DNA of 64,000 nt from Pteria penguin (lineage: Eukaryota > Mollusca > Bivalvia > Pterioida > Pteriidae). Below the pieces are notes generated by a model that ran no database searches, was not told the origin of the DNA, and was given only the letters and a program-made list of their open reading frames with translations. Below, one piece after another: positions 37,909-50,842 of the stretch. Where the stretch lies: positions 37,668,085-37,732,084 of the forward strand of contig CM068580.1 in NCBI GenBank assembly GCA_035048485.1, in the 5' to 3' direction. Every line of letters starts with the position of its first letter. The first letter of the stretch is position 1. The position numbers and the translations under genes were made by a program.

Positions 37909-38070
37909 CAGTAGCGGATCCAGGATTTCCGAAAAGGGGGGGGGGGGGGGCATGTGTATTAGCCAAACGACTTGGCCAATTTTGGTTCTATATCTGGATT
38001 TTTACTAGTAAATAAGTGGCCAAAAGGGTAGGCCAAATGAATAAAATGGGGGCAGACCACTAAAATGGTA
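37909..38070 (+). mobile_element. CAGTGGCGGATCC-family MITE near the XK-related gene
   Basis: It starts CAGTAGCGGATCCAGGATTT, then CCGAAAAGGGGGG with a long G tract. The interior carries ATTAGCCAAACGACTTGGCC and CTGGATTTTTACTAGTAAATA, matching 27,360-27,420. The right end is not clean. Confidence 0.7.
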
Positions 38071-38341
38071 TAACCGAAAACAAATCAGATATGTTTATAC
38101 TATAGAGCCGTAATTCTTTTTCCAAAACTTTTAACATTTTATAAATAACGAATACTGATTTTTGAACTTCAATTAAGTTACACCTGTATGATAGGTAAAA
38201 TAATAATTGTAGTGATTATCCACTCAAAAACAATATGTTGATTTGATAGACCCAGGTTTTATAGTATACTACCAAGCCTACAATCACTTCTAAAACTAGA
38301 ACGATATGTTGGGATCAGATACCCATTTTACTAAAATCACT

Positions 38342-38343
<2 letters not shown>

Positions 38344-38431
<88 letters not shown>
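38344..38431. repeat. (AT)n microsatellite
   Basis: About 44 uninterrupted TA units, 250-400 bp downstream of the XK-related gene on its own strand. Confidence 0.95.
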
Positions 38432-38433
<2 letters not shown>

Positions 38434-38684
38434 TTGAATACTCTGAAAGAAACCTATTTTTGCTGAATTAAAAACTAGCAAAATGAAACAAACCAACGGA
38501 AAAATAGTCATTTTATGCATCGTCAAATATTTACGTGAGAGAGATGATGTATTTTCATAGAATGAAAATAAATTGTTTGAAAAATTCTCTGTGCAAAACG
38601 TGGAATTAACTTTTCTGGAAGAAAAGAGATATCTCACTTGAATACATTTACAAAATAAGAGATTTTTTGTATCTAAAATATCTT

Positions 38685-38690
38685 TTTATT
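38685..38690 (-). promoter_or_regulatory. polyadenylation signal AATAAA of the XK-related gene
   Basis: TTTATT on + (AATAAA on -) lies 45 bp beyond the stop codon of the XK-related CDS. If used, the 3' UTR is very short (about 60-80 bases). Confidence 0.5.
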
Positions 38691-38734
38691 TTTGATTTTG
38701 GCACATTTAAATATTATCAAGATTTCTGATACTC

Positions 38735-41050
38735 CTATACGACTGACTCTTGTACAATATCTGGATGTAAATTCTCTTCTATATCTCGGTGCCAGACAAC
38801 AACAGGTTTATCTCTTGGACTTCTGTCTTGAAAAGGGGCTCTGCTTTGCGCAGAATCAGATGTGACGTCATTTGGCTTTGCTATCACAGTATGTACCCTA
38901 GTCTGAGAATTAGGAGGAATTTGAGCAATTTCGGAAGCATATTTATCGAGGTCTCTTGTGTTAAAATGATGTCTTATATTCCGGATATCTGTAGTTTCAG
39001 TGTCGGGACGCTGTCCGTGAATAGAACTGCGTCTTCTGACCAAGTCTGTATCTTTTGCCTCTGTTAAATTTTGCATACTTCTGCTAGTGATTTCATTGAT
39101 TAATTCATCCTCGAATTCGAACGTTTGATTGTCGTAGCTTGGCTCCCAATCATCAAGTTTACTTAGCCATACGTGAACACTATCAGTTGTTGATATTTTT
39201 TCTTTAGGTAAGCAATGTAAGTTTACAAATTCAACTTTGCTTGAAGGTGGCCACGTAAATGCACAATCTGAACCACATGACATTGACGACCAATCGGTGG
39301 AGTCTACATAATAACTATAACTGAGGTATTCCGAGTAAGATGTTTCACTATATGAATCGTCTATGTGATATTCTGATACTGAATTACTGAGTATGTGTTT
39401 GGCTTTCGGCGAACCAAAAGCTTTTGAACCTAGTAAATCATTGCACTCATTTGGAAATAAAGGAATTTCTTTTTTCTTGTACGAGTTTTTCTTGCTTTGT
39501 GGGGACCTGCATATATTATCGGATTCGATTTTGTTTGGAGAATGCGATCGGACATCCATGAGTTGACGCGATCTCTTGGGAGACGGCGATGGGTTTATTT
39601 CGGACTGATAAGCTCTATTGTTGTAAACTTGAAGTTCCAGTTCCTCTACTATATCATCCACTCGAGTTTTGTTACACTGGTTGATTGTGTTTGTGTTACG
39701 ACTATTATTAGAAGCCACATCCCCAGTACTATCACTGACCTTGACCCGCACTTCAAGGCCATCTCGCATGTTATGAGCATATTTATATTTTGACAATTTA
39801 GCATTTACAATGTTTTCTCTAGAATTGCTGCCTGACAATGAAGAAGATATATTTTTATCTCTTTGTTTATTTATCGGGCTCCCTGTTTCATCAGGAGAGT
39901 ATATAGTATGGATTTCTATATCAGCCGTAGTACCTCCAGGTAGAGTAGCACTGCCATTCGGACGCGGTGTTTTCCTGTGTCGACCGCTGGACGAACGGAC
40001 ACCGTTTTGCATCATATGTTTTTCAGCGGCTGCAGCTTTTGTGATATATTTTGCGAAGTCGAGTGTATCCTCCGAGATAGGTTCCTCAGAATCGTCGGCG
40101 GTCTGTACATAACCGCAGCTACAACACTTAAATATAATTCCAAATATAAAACTGGCCAGAATGACGACGACTAATGAAAGCTTGAACACATATGTCTCCT
40201 CTGACGCAATCATCCACGTGGCTGTCATGACGATATTCTCCACTAAGATGACGCTATAATACATTACGTAACGACATTCCATTCGGTGAAACTCGGATAT
40301 TACCGCATCATACACCGCCATGTAAGAGAAAGTGATGTTGATCATGAACGACTTACATGTCAATTCCCCATTACATTTCATGTACAAAGTAGAACACAAT
40401 ATGTATAAAAGAAAATGCGTGCCGAGAGGTACTGAAACCCAAACAGGAAATATTGATGTCATCAGCAAAATGGACGCACATCTCGACAAGAGGATTAAAA
40501 ACGTTCCTAATAACACGAATACAATCCCGAAAGGTTTCCTCCTCCGCGCTTTAAAATCTAAAAATTCATCAGACTCAAAAAGCACAAATCTGAGGTTAAA
40601 CATAGAGAGCACCAACGATGACGAAATGATGGTGATGATGATGGATGCGAATGACGTAGCGGTATTATCATTATTCCATAACATCATTGCACCTTTAGTG
40701 ACAACGTAGGGTAGACTTTGTAGTACAGTATGGAGCACGCGCAGTGTCATGAACTCTCGCCAATCTTTTTCGTCGTAAAGTAAGAAGAGCTTACAACACC
40801 GCCACATCAGACCGAGCTGACAGACGTGTAACGCAGCACAGGCAGCCTTACCGCAATTCTTGTCCGTAAAGTCCATGTTTCTTAGTACCAGCACGGCCGA
40901 TATAAGATTGCTTATTATCAGAGGAATCACTACAAAGCTGAGCAGGATTATGAGATTCGGTAACGAACTCTGTGTCAGTGCATCATTCATCTGTAACCCT
41001 GTCTCGGTCATATAAAACGCCATACTCACTAACGACAAAATGATTCCCAT
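38735..41050 (-). CDS. XK-related (XKR) family multipass membrane protein, single coding exon, 771 aa
   Basis: The first Met lies 12 codons after an in-frame TAA (41,087-41,089), and the frame is open to TAG at 38,735-38,737. Residues 1-310 hold about eight to nine hydrophobic segments (roughly 2-13, 31-56, 69-91, 103-125, 134-158, 173-200, 203-223, 236-252, 261-281, 288-308). Family-like features are AALHVCQLGLMWRCCKL (72-88), LRVLHTVLQSLPYVVTKGAM (103-122) and YYSVILVENIVMTATW (264-279), which correspond to XK-related motifs. A Cys cluster (CCSCG, 309-313) follows the last segment. XKR proteins sit in the plasma membrane; XKR4, XKR8 and XKR9 act as phospholipid scramblases activated by caspase cleavage. 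Residues 314-771 are a long, low-hydrophobicity, Ser/Asn/Asp-rich tail with several SP sites and a terminal SVV that fits a class I PDZ ligand. The tail is much longer than in most vertebrate members. Scramblase activity is not inferable from sequence alone. Confidence 0.88.
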   Translation of the reverse strand: MGIILSLVSMAFYMTETGLQMNDALTQSSLPNLIILLSFVVIPLIISNLISAVLVLRNMDFTDKNCGKAACAALHVCQLGLMWRCCKLFLLYDEKDWREFMTLRVLHTVLQSLPYVVTKGAMMLWNNDNTATSFASIIITIISSSLVLSMFNLRFVLFESDEFLDFKARRRKPFGIVFVLLGTFLILLSRCASILLMTSIFPVWVSVPLGTHFLLYILCSTLYMKCNGELTCKSFMINITFSYMAVYDAVISEFHRMECRYVMYYSVILVENIVMTATWMIASEETYVFKLSLVVVILASFIFGIIFKCCSCGYVQTADDSEEPISEDTLDFAKYITKAAAAEKHMMQNGVRSSSGRHRKTPRPNGSATLPGGTTADIEIHTIYSPDETGSPINKQRDKNISSSLSGSNSRENIVNAKLSKYKYAHNMRDGLEVRVKVSDSTGDVASNNSRNTNTINQCNKTRVDDIVEELELQVYNNRAYQSEINPSPSPKRSRQLMDVRSHSPNKIESDNICRSPQSKKNSYKKKEIPLFPNECNDLLGSKAFGSPKAKHILSNSVSEYHIDDSYSETSYSEYLSYSYYVDSTDWSSMSCGSDCAFTWPPSSKVEFVNLHCLPKEKISTTDSVHVWLSKLDDWEPSYDNQTFEFEDELINEITSRSMQNLTEAKDTDLVRRRSSIHGQRPDTETTDIRNIRHHFNTRDLDKYASEIAQIPPNSQTRVHTVIAKPNDVTSDSAQSRAPFQDRSPRDKPVVVWHRDIEENLHPDIVQESVV

Positions 41051-44000
41051 AATGTAAACTTCGTGGACGGACAGACATGTGGTCCGTTAAAAAGCACGCC
41101 CTGTTCGGTGCAACATTTCAAAATAACTGAACGTCACATTGCCACTATTAAAAAGACTAGTCATTTACTTCATAATTTCCCACTTATTTTTAAACATATT
41201 GCGGAAAATTCTTTCTTTTTGTGATAACATCTAGAATCCATAATCTGTTCTTCGTAGTTATCGGTTTGTTGATCCCTCCAGATCAAATCAGAGGGACGCA
41301 AAACAAAGCACCAACCGTTGGTCTTTGTTCGCAGTAAATTCCAAAAAGGATTTTATTCTATCCGTCTCAACTTCTGCTTGAATAGTGCAGTGTACGCCGA
41401 AGTTTGTTGTCGTTTCTTCTAGATCGGATGTATCCACGATATTGTTTACATTTAAAGTCTTTCCAGCTCCTCATATTGTATCTGCAATGACCTGGAAAGA
41501 AATCAAGCGATGGAACGATAAACAATTGTAATGTATCTTGTAAAAGAAATGTTTGAAATCTCTATCTTCATCTTCGTACGGCGAAATGTAACAATAAACA
41601 TGCATAGTGCGTTCCATTGGCTTGATGTTATATTGTCACCATTCACTTTATGTCTGAACAGCCAATCAACCACGCATGACAGCAGACGACAAGCGTTACA
41701 CTTACATGAAAACTCCACTCAAATTGACATAAAATTTTCATAAATGAATGATGATTCTGGGCTAAAACGCTGGTAACTGATATGAAGAAACCAACATAGC
41801 AAAACTTTTTCCAAAAGATGTGAAAATTTTTCTTAAAGAAATCGCATCTATCTGTCACTGAAATTGAAAAAAAAAGAAATGTAGTAACTTAAATATTTTT
41901 TGCATCTGTCTTTCGCGTCTGCATTGTTATCGATTTACCACTCACACCGTATTACAAAAGAAGAGACAAAAGATGAGGGGGGGGGAGTGAAAAATATCAG
42001 CAAGTGCATGTAGTCATTGTTGACAATTTCATTAATACGATAAAAACATATATATTTACATGCTATTTAAAATGGGAAGTTATTTTATGAAAGAAGTTTG
42101 TAATAAATCTGAAATCTAGAACCAGCAATGTGAGAAATGAATACAATTTTTCGCTTCGTCATTGTTACAGAAAAAAGTGACCAATTTTATTCAGAAGAAT
42201 AAATCTTTGATAGATAACGAGACTGGATTACTGTTACACAATAGGTGTAAACTATACGAGGAGAGAGCAGATTAGCATTCAGAACATGGGCGGCCCTTAC
42301 CCCGTGTACTATAACAATCAGAAAAGGAGATGAGCATACATAATAACGGCGTGGGGTATCCCGTGAAATAATGGCAAGGTGAACAAATCCCGACTAAATC
42401 ACGAACGAGAGAACTTGAATGAAACAGTAAACTATTGTAGTGCTCTACTAGATAGATGGTTATAACATTGCATGAACAATATATAGTCCATCTACAATGT
42501 CAATTTGTACATCAACTACATGGAAGTTTGAGAATGTTTAATACAATATTTTGTATAAGAATATCTAACATGCAGACACACTGCAATGTCAGTATGTGGT
42601 TTATGCATTATATTACGTGCGTGTTTGGCAAGCATTACCCATGTATTTCTCCGATTTAACACAATTACGCAATTTACGATATGCTAATTATTATAGTTTA
42701 GATATAGTCCTAGGAATGGACCAAAGACTCGTGTAAGATACAGTTATGATTGTCCTATCGAGTTCTGTGAGAAATGCATTAAAAGTTTTTTTGCCCATAC
42801 TTGCGATCGTATATTGAATTTCATAGTAACATGATTGTAATGGACAGAAACCTTGAATACATCTTTATAAATTTGGTGGCATAAACTGTGACAGAAAAAC
42901 AGTCCTTTAGCAAGTGATTTTCTCTATGGGAGAATTTCGGACCCAAGTCGAAATGATTCAGTCTGATATTTCAAACCAGAAAATGAATTAAACATAGAAC
43001 ATGTCTTTCGATTACGAAGATAATGTTAATGGTATGTATCAACTTATCTGATTTAAATTTAGAATTCTCATTTACATTTTACAAATATATAGCTTATTGT
43101 TCAGTAAAACTCAACTGCAAAATGATCACCGAAGAAGTATGCCAATTTCTCATTTTTGTAAATAAATTATAACAAACGAGCTTGACTGACTTCAATCTGT
43201 TTGATGTAGACATAGCAAGTTGACAACACATTATCATATATTATCTTACATAATGGATTATTATTACCCAAATATCAAGCACGAGAAACTCTCTACATTA
43301 ATTCTAAGGCGACTTTATGAGCGAATTAACTCTAACTTTTGGGTATAAAGCAATTTCTTTGTGCATATGACATAACAAACCGGACAATCAATACATGTGC
43401 ACGATCAAAATGAACGACATGCATTTAGATCATATGTCACTTAATGACCCGAGTTAAAGTGCATACGATATCAACACTAGTTAAAAACCATTTTGAGATA
43501 TACATTTTCAACTTACAATGGAAATGATAAATGCTTCTCAAACAGGCAAAAGATTACAGAAATTATAATATAAACGAGGAATTTTACCATGGAGAAGACC
43601 AGTAAACACGAAGAATGTTTAGCTAAAATTTAATAAAGAAAAGAGTGCTTCACTGCAAACCATTCTATAGATCAAGAATTACGGAAGTAAACCTAGTGCA
43701 TTGTAAACGTAATATCCAGCTTACCTTATCAATCGATATGCATACAATCCACTCGTTACTTCTACATTACGACATTACTGTTCACACGAACCACCATTTA
43801 CACAGAGCGATGAATACATACCTTATATCTATATTCTACTCGTTTGACCATTCCAAGCGACAGTTCCTCACGGACAGACATTTGTCTCCCGGAGACATTA
43901 TGACAGTGTAAAAACGTTCACTAATCTATCCACATTCCGATACAACTGTCACCTTCAAAGGTAAACACGGTACTCCCAGGGGAGTTAAATCCTCCGTCTC

Positions 44001-46505
44001 AGTGAGCCACGGACCTGACAGCTTTACAAATCGAGCCACACAATAAGAGTATTTCTATAACTTAATTATTCCTTCACAATACGCAACATGGAGCCTGCCG
44101 ATTACTCGTTCCTTTTGACCGAGTGGAGACCTACATGTATACCTATTCGGTACAATTTACCGACACGGATATTAAATCTAGTAATTGACGATTATTGACT
44201 ACAGATTATTCTGTATCAAAAACTTTAAACTCCCGATGTAACAGCCATACCTAAACAATGTATATAATACTTTTGTGGAGCGTAAATACGTCCTATGCCT
44301 ATGGAGACGTTGATTTCAGTCGGCCAATTAGCTCGATAAGGGCTCGGTTTTGAAAAACAAAAATCAAATACTCTTGTCGACTACATTGCTAGAATAGGCG
44401 ATACAATAAAATCCAATACAGTTTATCTCGCACATGCATGAATGTCGAAAGTCCCAAACATGTCACTTCAAGGAGATAAATAGGTCCAAAGAAACCCCTC
44501 ACAAGATTACATATGCCACAGAACAGGGTATGACTCGCATGCCATCCGCGCTAGCTCAGTCTTGGTATACTAGTATTTAATGCTTTGTTTATGGTTTTAT
44601 GACGGAAGTTCGATCTTTTATATCGTGTGAATTGTTTTTTTAAATGTAAACGATGCTTGTAAAACATGCAGAAACCACGATATGTAACGTTATGGGGACA
44701 TGTGTAATAGTATGAATAAAAGATGCAGAAACCAAGTTACATGTATGTAACGTTATAGGGACATGTATAATGGTATGATCAAAGGATTGAGTATGTAATG
44801 AAAATTAAAAATCGTGAATAACAGAGAATCATGGACCATGGAATAGCTGCTCTAGATCTATAGAGGAGGGTCCAACAGCTTAATACATTCTACTTATCAC
44901 ACTAAGCTCTTGGTTGAAATAGGTAAAAAGTAAGGTAAAACTTGTTGAATTTGTGATAACAAGAAGGTATTGTTGGATAATACCCCAGAGGAGCCAGGTA
45001 CAGTAATGGAAGATCATTTGAGCTTACACAAATCAATTGTTATTTGTGTCGAACAAATTAAACTGCAAACCGAATGATGTGACTCTCAAACAAGAAATTA
45101 TTGAGCGTAAAATTACTTCTTTACATTTGGCACTGCTGTAAATGTAATCAACATAGATAGAACTTGCGCTTGCGTATCGGAACATTTGAGAAACCCTACT
45201 ATATACGAGTAACAAAACAATGTTGTCACATGGCTATAGATATGGAAAGTTGAAAAGAAAAGGGATGTAACTCATTACATCGGTTGAGCAAATTGTACGT
45301 TGGTTTGCCGTCAGTATCAAAATTTCCGATACGATATACAATACTGATCTGCAATATTCGGATGTTATATTTCTTAACGGTTAAACAATCCATAAATTGC
45401 AAATAGACAGTAACAACAGAAGTAACATAATACAAGCAGAATTACTTTTCCTACATAGTTACAGTCGTTTTTGTAATTGAAATCCGGTAGATATATATAA
45501 GAGAATATTCTACTATATCGGAATCAAAAAGATAGGTTGTCTTTGTTAGGTAAAATACAAGTTTGGTAGAGCTACGTGTGAAATATAGTATGGGGATTAT
45601 TAGTGATATACAAATGGACCCCAAACCTCATTATGGACGGACAATAACAATATCCCAAGTGTAATACGATTCATTTCATGTAATAAAAATGCACCGCAAG
45701 TGAAAGGCAAAACCATTGACCCTTCTAGAGAAAAACAAATCAAATAACGTAGCTTGTAAGTTATTATAAACAAACAAGTATAAAATGAGGCACGATACTG
45801 TAACCAGAGATCTGTAACACATAGGTCTCTGCTGTAACAGAATAAACCACAAGCAAGCCCAGTTCAACCACAGACTGTTTCACTTTTTGATCCTTCTATT
45901 TCGCAAAAATCCGGAAATGTTCAAAATGACGTACACACCCAAAACAACCAAAATAAAGCTAAGTATATAAAATCAAATGCACTGCAAACTTACCATATAA
46001 CAGGTACAGATCTCGCACAAATTATTACCTGGTCTTCGCACCTTGTACAGAACTAAATACACACTGACATCTTACACATTCTGTGGATAATTATAGATAT
46101 CGACAGATATGGTAAAACTGCTTTTAAAAATTTGAATGATATACATGAATGCATGAAATAAATTGCACAAAAATACATTAGAGCAATTTGCTATAAAAGA
46201 CCGGGCAACAAGAGGAACTGTATCATTACCATCATAAAATACTATGATGAATTCACAGTTAAATACTATATAACTAGAAACATATTTTCCCGAATATTCG
46301 AACCAAGCTTTCACATGGCTCATCAAGTTTTTTAAAAATCCTATTTTGAAAGTAATTTAGAAATCGTTTGAACGCTGTCATAAAAAGAAACGAGGATTTG
46401 ATGGTGGTTGACTGTCAGATTTTGTCAGATTTAACATTACGGCGGTTAATGAGCAGTATAAAGGTAGATCGCTGAATAGCGGAAAGCAAGGGTTATTTAT
46501 TGTAT
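41051..46505. other. 5' flank/intergenic DNA upstream of the XK-related gene
   Basis: No coding exon recognised on either strand. On -, an acceptor-like TTTCTTTCCAG reads into the region near 41,490-41,500, so a 5' UTR intron is possible but unproved. A loose ~55-bp duplication (GCAGAAACCA...TGTAACGTTAT.GGGACATGT) occurs at about 44,668 and 44,723. I could not place a TATA box or initiator. Confidence 0.35.
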
Positions 46506-46510
46506 GATAC

Positions 46511-48020
46511 TAATGTCTTGTCCCAGCCTCTAATGAGCTGCATTGTGTAGGAGGTATCAGGTTCCTCAGGTGAGGCTAATGTACCTGTAACATCTAACGA
46601 TCTCTTATGGGCAGTAATCTGTCGGAGGTAATCGGTACCTCTGGTAAAGTGGATGTACATGTAACTTCTCTGGACTGGCATAGTATGTCACAAATACCTC
46701 AAATGAGATGTCTCATGAGCAACATCATGCAGGAAGTAACAGGCTCAGATGAGATGAGTGCACTTAGAGCATCTAGAGATCTCTCGTGGGCAGCATTGTG
46801 TAGGAAATAAAAGGTAGCTCAAATGAGATTAGTGTACCAATAGCATCTCCAGATCTCTCACGAGTAGCATTGTGTAGTAAGTAAAAGGTAGCTCAAATGA
46901 GATGAATGCACCTATAGCATTTCCAGATCCGTCATGAGCAGCATTGTGTAGGAAGTAAAAGGTAGCTTAGATGAGATTTAGTGCGTCTATAGCATCTAAC
47001 AACTTCTTATGGGCAACACTGTGTAGGAAATAAAAAGTAGCTCAAATGAGATGAGTGCACCTGTAGCATCTCCAGATCTCGCATGAGCAGTATTGTGTAG
47101 GAAATAAAAGGTAGCTCAGATGAGATGAGTGCACTTAGAGCATCTCGAGATCTCTCGTGAGCAGTATTGTGTAGGAAGTAACACATACCTCAGATGAGAT
47201 GAGTGCATCTATAGGATCTAGCAACAAGTAGCTCAAATGAGATGAGTGCACGTATAGCATCTCCAGATCTCTCATGAGCAGTATTGTGTAGGAAAAAAGG
47301 GTAGCTCAGATGAGATAAGTGCACCTGTAGCATCTCGAGATCTCTCGTGAGCAGTATTGTGTAGGAAGTAATAGATAGCTTAGATGAGATGAATACATCT
47401 ATAGGATTTCCAGATCTCTTATGAGCAACATTGTGTAAGAAATAAAAGATATCTCAAAAGAAATGATGGCACCTATAGCATCTCCAGATCTTTCATGAGC
47501 TGTATTGTGTAGGAAGTAACAGATAGCTCAGATGAGATGAGTGCACCTATAGCATTTCCAGATCCGTCAATAGCAGCATTGTGTAGGAAGTAACAGATAG
47601 CTCAGATGAGATGAGTGCACCTATAGTATTTCCAGATCCGTCATGAGCAGCATTGTGTTGGATTAACAGGTAGCTCAGAGGAGATCATTGCACCTATAAA
47701 ATCTCCAGGTCTCTTATGAACAACGTTGTGTAGGAAGTAACAGGTAGCTCAAATGAGATGAGTGCACCTATAGCATTTCCAGATCCGTCATGAGCAGCAT
47801 TGTGTAGGAAGTAAAAAGTAGCTCAGATGAGATGAGAGCATATCTAGATCTCTCATAAGCAGCATTGTGTGGGAAATAACAGGTACCTCAAATGAGATGA
47901 GTGTACTCAGTTGAGGTTAGGTTATTTATAGCGTCTAACGACCTCTAATGAGCAGCATACTAAAAGGGGTAATAGGTACTTCAGATGAGGTGAAGGTACC
48001 TGTAGAGTCTCAACACCAGC
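46511..48020. repeat. ~74-bp minisatellite, about 20 diverged copies
   Basis: Each unit carries, in order, AGCTCA(A/G)ATGAGATGAGTGCA, CCTATAGCATCTCCAGATCT, CTCATGAGCAGCATTGTGTA and GGAAGTAACAGGT. The period is about 74 bp. Copies vary by substitution and small indels and are most degenerate at both ends. The array lies 150 bp from the start of the 32-bp satellite but shares no obvious sequence with it. Confidence 0.93.
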
Positions 48021-48171
48021 ATGCAAGAGATACTTGAGGCGAATTCTCTGAGTGGTATATATACAGACACGAAAGGAGTGGAACACATCTTCAGTTGGGA
48101 AACCACAGGGACAAAAGGAGGAATAGGTCAGATTTACGCGAAAAAGGTCATAGTTTAGATTATAAACCGCT

Positions 48172-50082
48172 GTTTAACACCCACTGTCGTAGTATTCCTC
48201 TCTCTTATACACCCACTGTCGTAACATTCCTCTCTGTTACACACCCGCTGTTGTATCATTCCTCTCTGTTATACACCTGCTGTCGCAGCATTCCTCTCTG
48301 TTATACACCCAATGTCGTAGCATTCCTCTCTATTATACACCCAGTGTCGTAGCATTCCTCTCTGTTACACACCCACTGTTGTAGCATTCCTCTCTGTTGT
48401 ACACCTACTGTCGCAGCATTCCTCTCTGTTATACAACAAATGTCGTAGCATTCCTCTCTCTTGTACACCCATTGTCGTAGCATTCATCTCTGTTATACAC
48501 CCACTGTCGTAGTATACCTGTTTGTTATACACCCGCTGTCGTAGTATACCTCTTTTATACACTTACTGTCGTAACATTCCTCTCCGTTATACACCCACTG
48601 TCGTAGTATACCTCTCTCTTATACACTTACTGTCGTAACATTCCTCTCCGTTATACACCCACTGTCGTAGTATACCTCTTTGTTATACAACACCATCATA
48701 GTATACCTCTCTCTTATACACCCACTGTCGTAGTATACTTTTTTGTTATACACCGAATGTCGTAGTATATTTCGCTGTTATACATCCACTGTCATAGCAT
48801 ACCTCTCTCTTGTACACCCACTGTCGTAACATTCCTCTCTGTTATACACCCACTGTCGTAACATTCTTCTCTGTTATACACCCATGTCGTAGTTTACCTC
48901 TCTGTTATACACCCACTATCATAGTATACCTCTCTCTTATACACCCACTGTCGTAACATTCCTCTCTGTTATACACCCACTGTCGTAACATTCTTCTCTG
49001 TTATACACCCATGTCGTAGTTTACCTCTCTGTTATACACCCACTATCATAGTATACCTCTCTCTTATACACCCACTGTCGCAACATTCTTCTCTGCCATA
49101 GTATACCTGTTTGTTATACACCCGCTGTCGTAGTATACCTCTCTGTTATACACCCGCTGTCGTAACATTCCTCTGTCTCATACACCCACTGTCATAGTAT
49201 ACCTCTCTCTTATACAACCACTGTCGTGACATTCCTCTTTGTTATACATCCACTGTCGTAACATTCCTCTTTGTTATACACCTACTGTCGTAACATTCCT
49301 CTCTGTTATACACCCACTGTCGTAACATTCTTCTCTGTTATACACCCACTGCCGTAGTTTACCTCTCTGTTATACACCCACTGTCGTAGTATACCTCTCT
49401 CTCCTACACCCACTGTCGTAACATTCCTCTTTGTTATATACCCACTGTCGTAACATTCCTCTCTGTTATATAGACACTGTCGTAACATTCCTCTCTCTTA
49501 TACACAGGGTGTAGTAGTAAATCTCTGTGTTACACCCGCTCACTGTCGCTCTGCTATGCAGCTACTCTCGTGGCTTACCTTTACATTATACACCAATATC
49601 GTAGCATACCTCTCTGTTATACATCCCCTGTCGTAGCATACTCTTTGTTATACACCCACTGTCGTAGTATACCTCTCTGTTATACACCCACTGTCGTAAC
49701 ATTCCTTTCTGTTATACACCCACTGTCGTAGCATTACTCTCTGTTATACACACACTGTCGTAACATTCCTTTCTGTTATACACCCACTGTCGTAACATTC
49801 CTCTCTGTTACACACCCGCTGTTGTATCATTCCTCTCTGTTATACACCTGCTGTCGCAGCATTCCTCTCTGTTATACACCCAATGTCGTAGCATTCCTCT
49901 CTATTATACACCCAGTGTCGTAGCATTCCTCTCTGTTACACACCCACTGTTGTAGCATTCCTCTCTGTTGTACACCTACTGTCGCAGCATTCCTCTCTGT
50001 TATACAACAAATGTCGTAGCATTCCTCTCTCTTGTACACCCATTGTCGTAGCATTCATCTCTGTTATACACCCACTGTCGTA
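48172..50082. repeat. 32-bp satellite array, left part
   Basis: Tandem ~32-bp monomers built on a TATACACCCACTGTCGTA core, followed by GTATACC, ACATTCC or GCATTCC and then TCTCTGT. Subtypes follow a non-random order. Spacing of marker variants shows that 48.2-50.08 kb corresponds to 57.6-59.52 kb with a constant offset of 9,436 bp. The array is cut at 50,081-50,082 (TA) by the 3,080-bp element. Confidence 0.96.
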
Positions 50083-50809
50083 CCGTACATGTACCGTGGA
50101 AGTTGGAAAATCCTCGTTGCCTCGGTGGGCAGTCCACGTCTGTCCTCCGTGGACACCACGGGAGGCCAGTTTTATGTCCACGTTAATGTTTATAATACAA
50201 TTTGCCATCTACCTGTACTTGTCCTCTCGAGGTCAAAGCGGATAAGGTTTTCACACCTTTTACCTGTACGTGTCCCCTGGTGGACAAAACGGACGAGCTT
50301 TTCACACCTTTAAATTAAAATTGTCCCACAGTGGACGTAAGGGACATTACATAGATGTGCCTGTATTTTACAAACCGTCAGACGTAACGTGTTGTCATCT
50401 TGTCTTTAAAAATACGTTCGTGAAACTTCCAGATTATTTTTATATATATTTTTGCTTCCGCTAAACCTCCTGAAAGACAGACGCAAATATTAGTAACGGC
50501 CCCGATAACCTATAAATCGGCTGTTAATAGAGCGTAGTTTTGAAAAACGAGTGAATACAACATTATTGCCGTGGAAATGATGTCAGTTATTTTAAAATTT
50601 ATTATTATTATTTTTATTCTTAATTTTTTGTGACCATGTGCGCGAATATCTTTCTTGTCTGTATTATGTCATGTTAATCAAAGAACATTAACGATAGTTT
50701 CACTTGTTCACAGCAGGTATCGGACATTTACGATTAACTCCTTTGTTACCATATCCATAAATAGAATAAACCCATTCTGTATGACAATTTATTTGAATGT
50801 TTGATAATC

Positions 50810-50842
50810 AAGGACTTATAAACAAATTGTTTATAAGTCCTT
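50810..50842. repeat. perfect hairpin: 14-bp arms, 5-base loop
   Basis: AAGGACTTATAAAC and its exact reverse complement flank AAATT. It lies inside the 3,080-bp element, away from its ends. It is not followed by a U-tract arrangement that would argue for a terminator. Confidence 0.85.

Noticed and set aside
38789..40709. Open frames on + and other frames on - across the XK-related gene
   Set aside because: Shadows of the 771-codon frame, which has membrane topology and family motifs.
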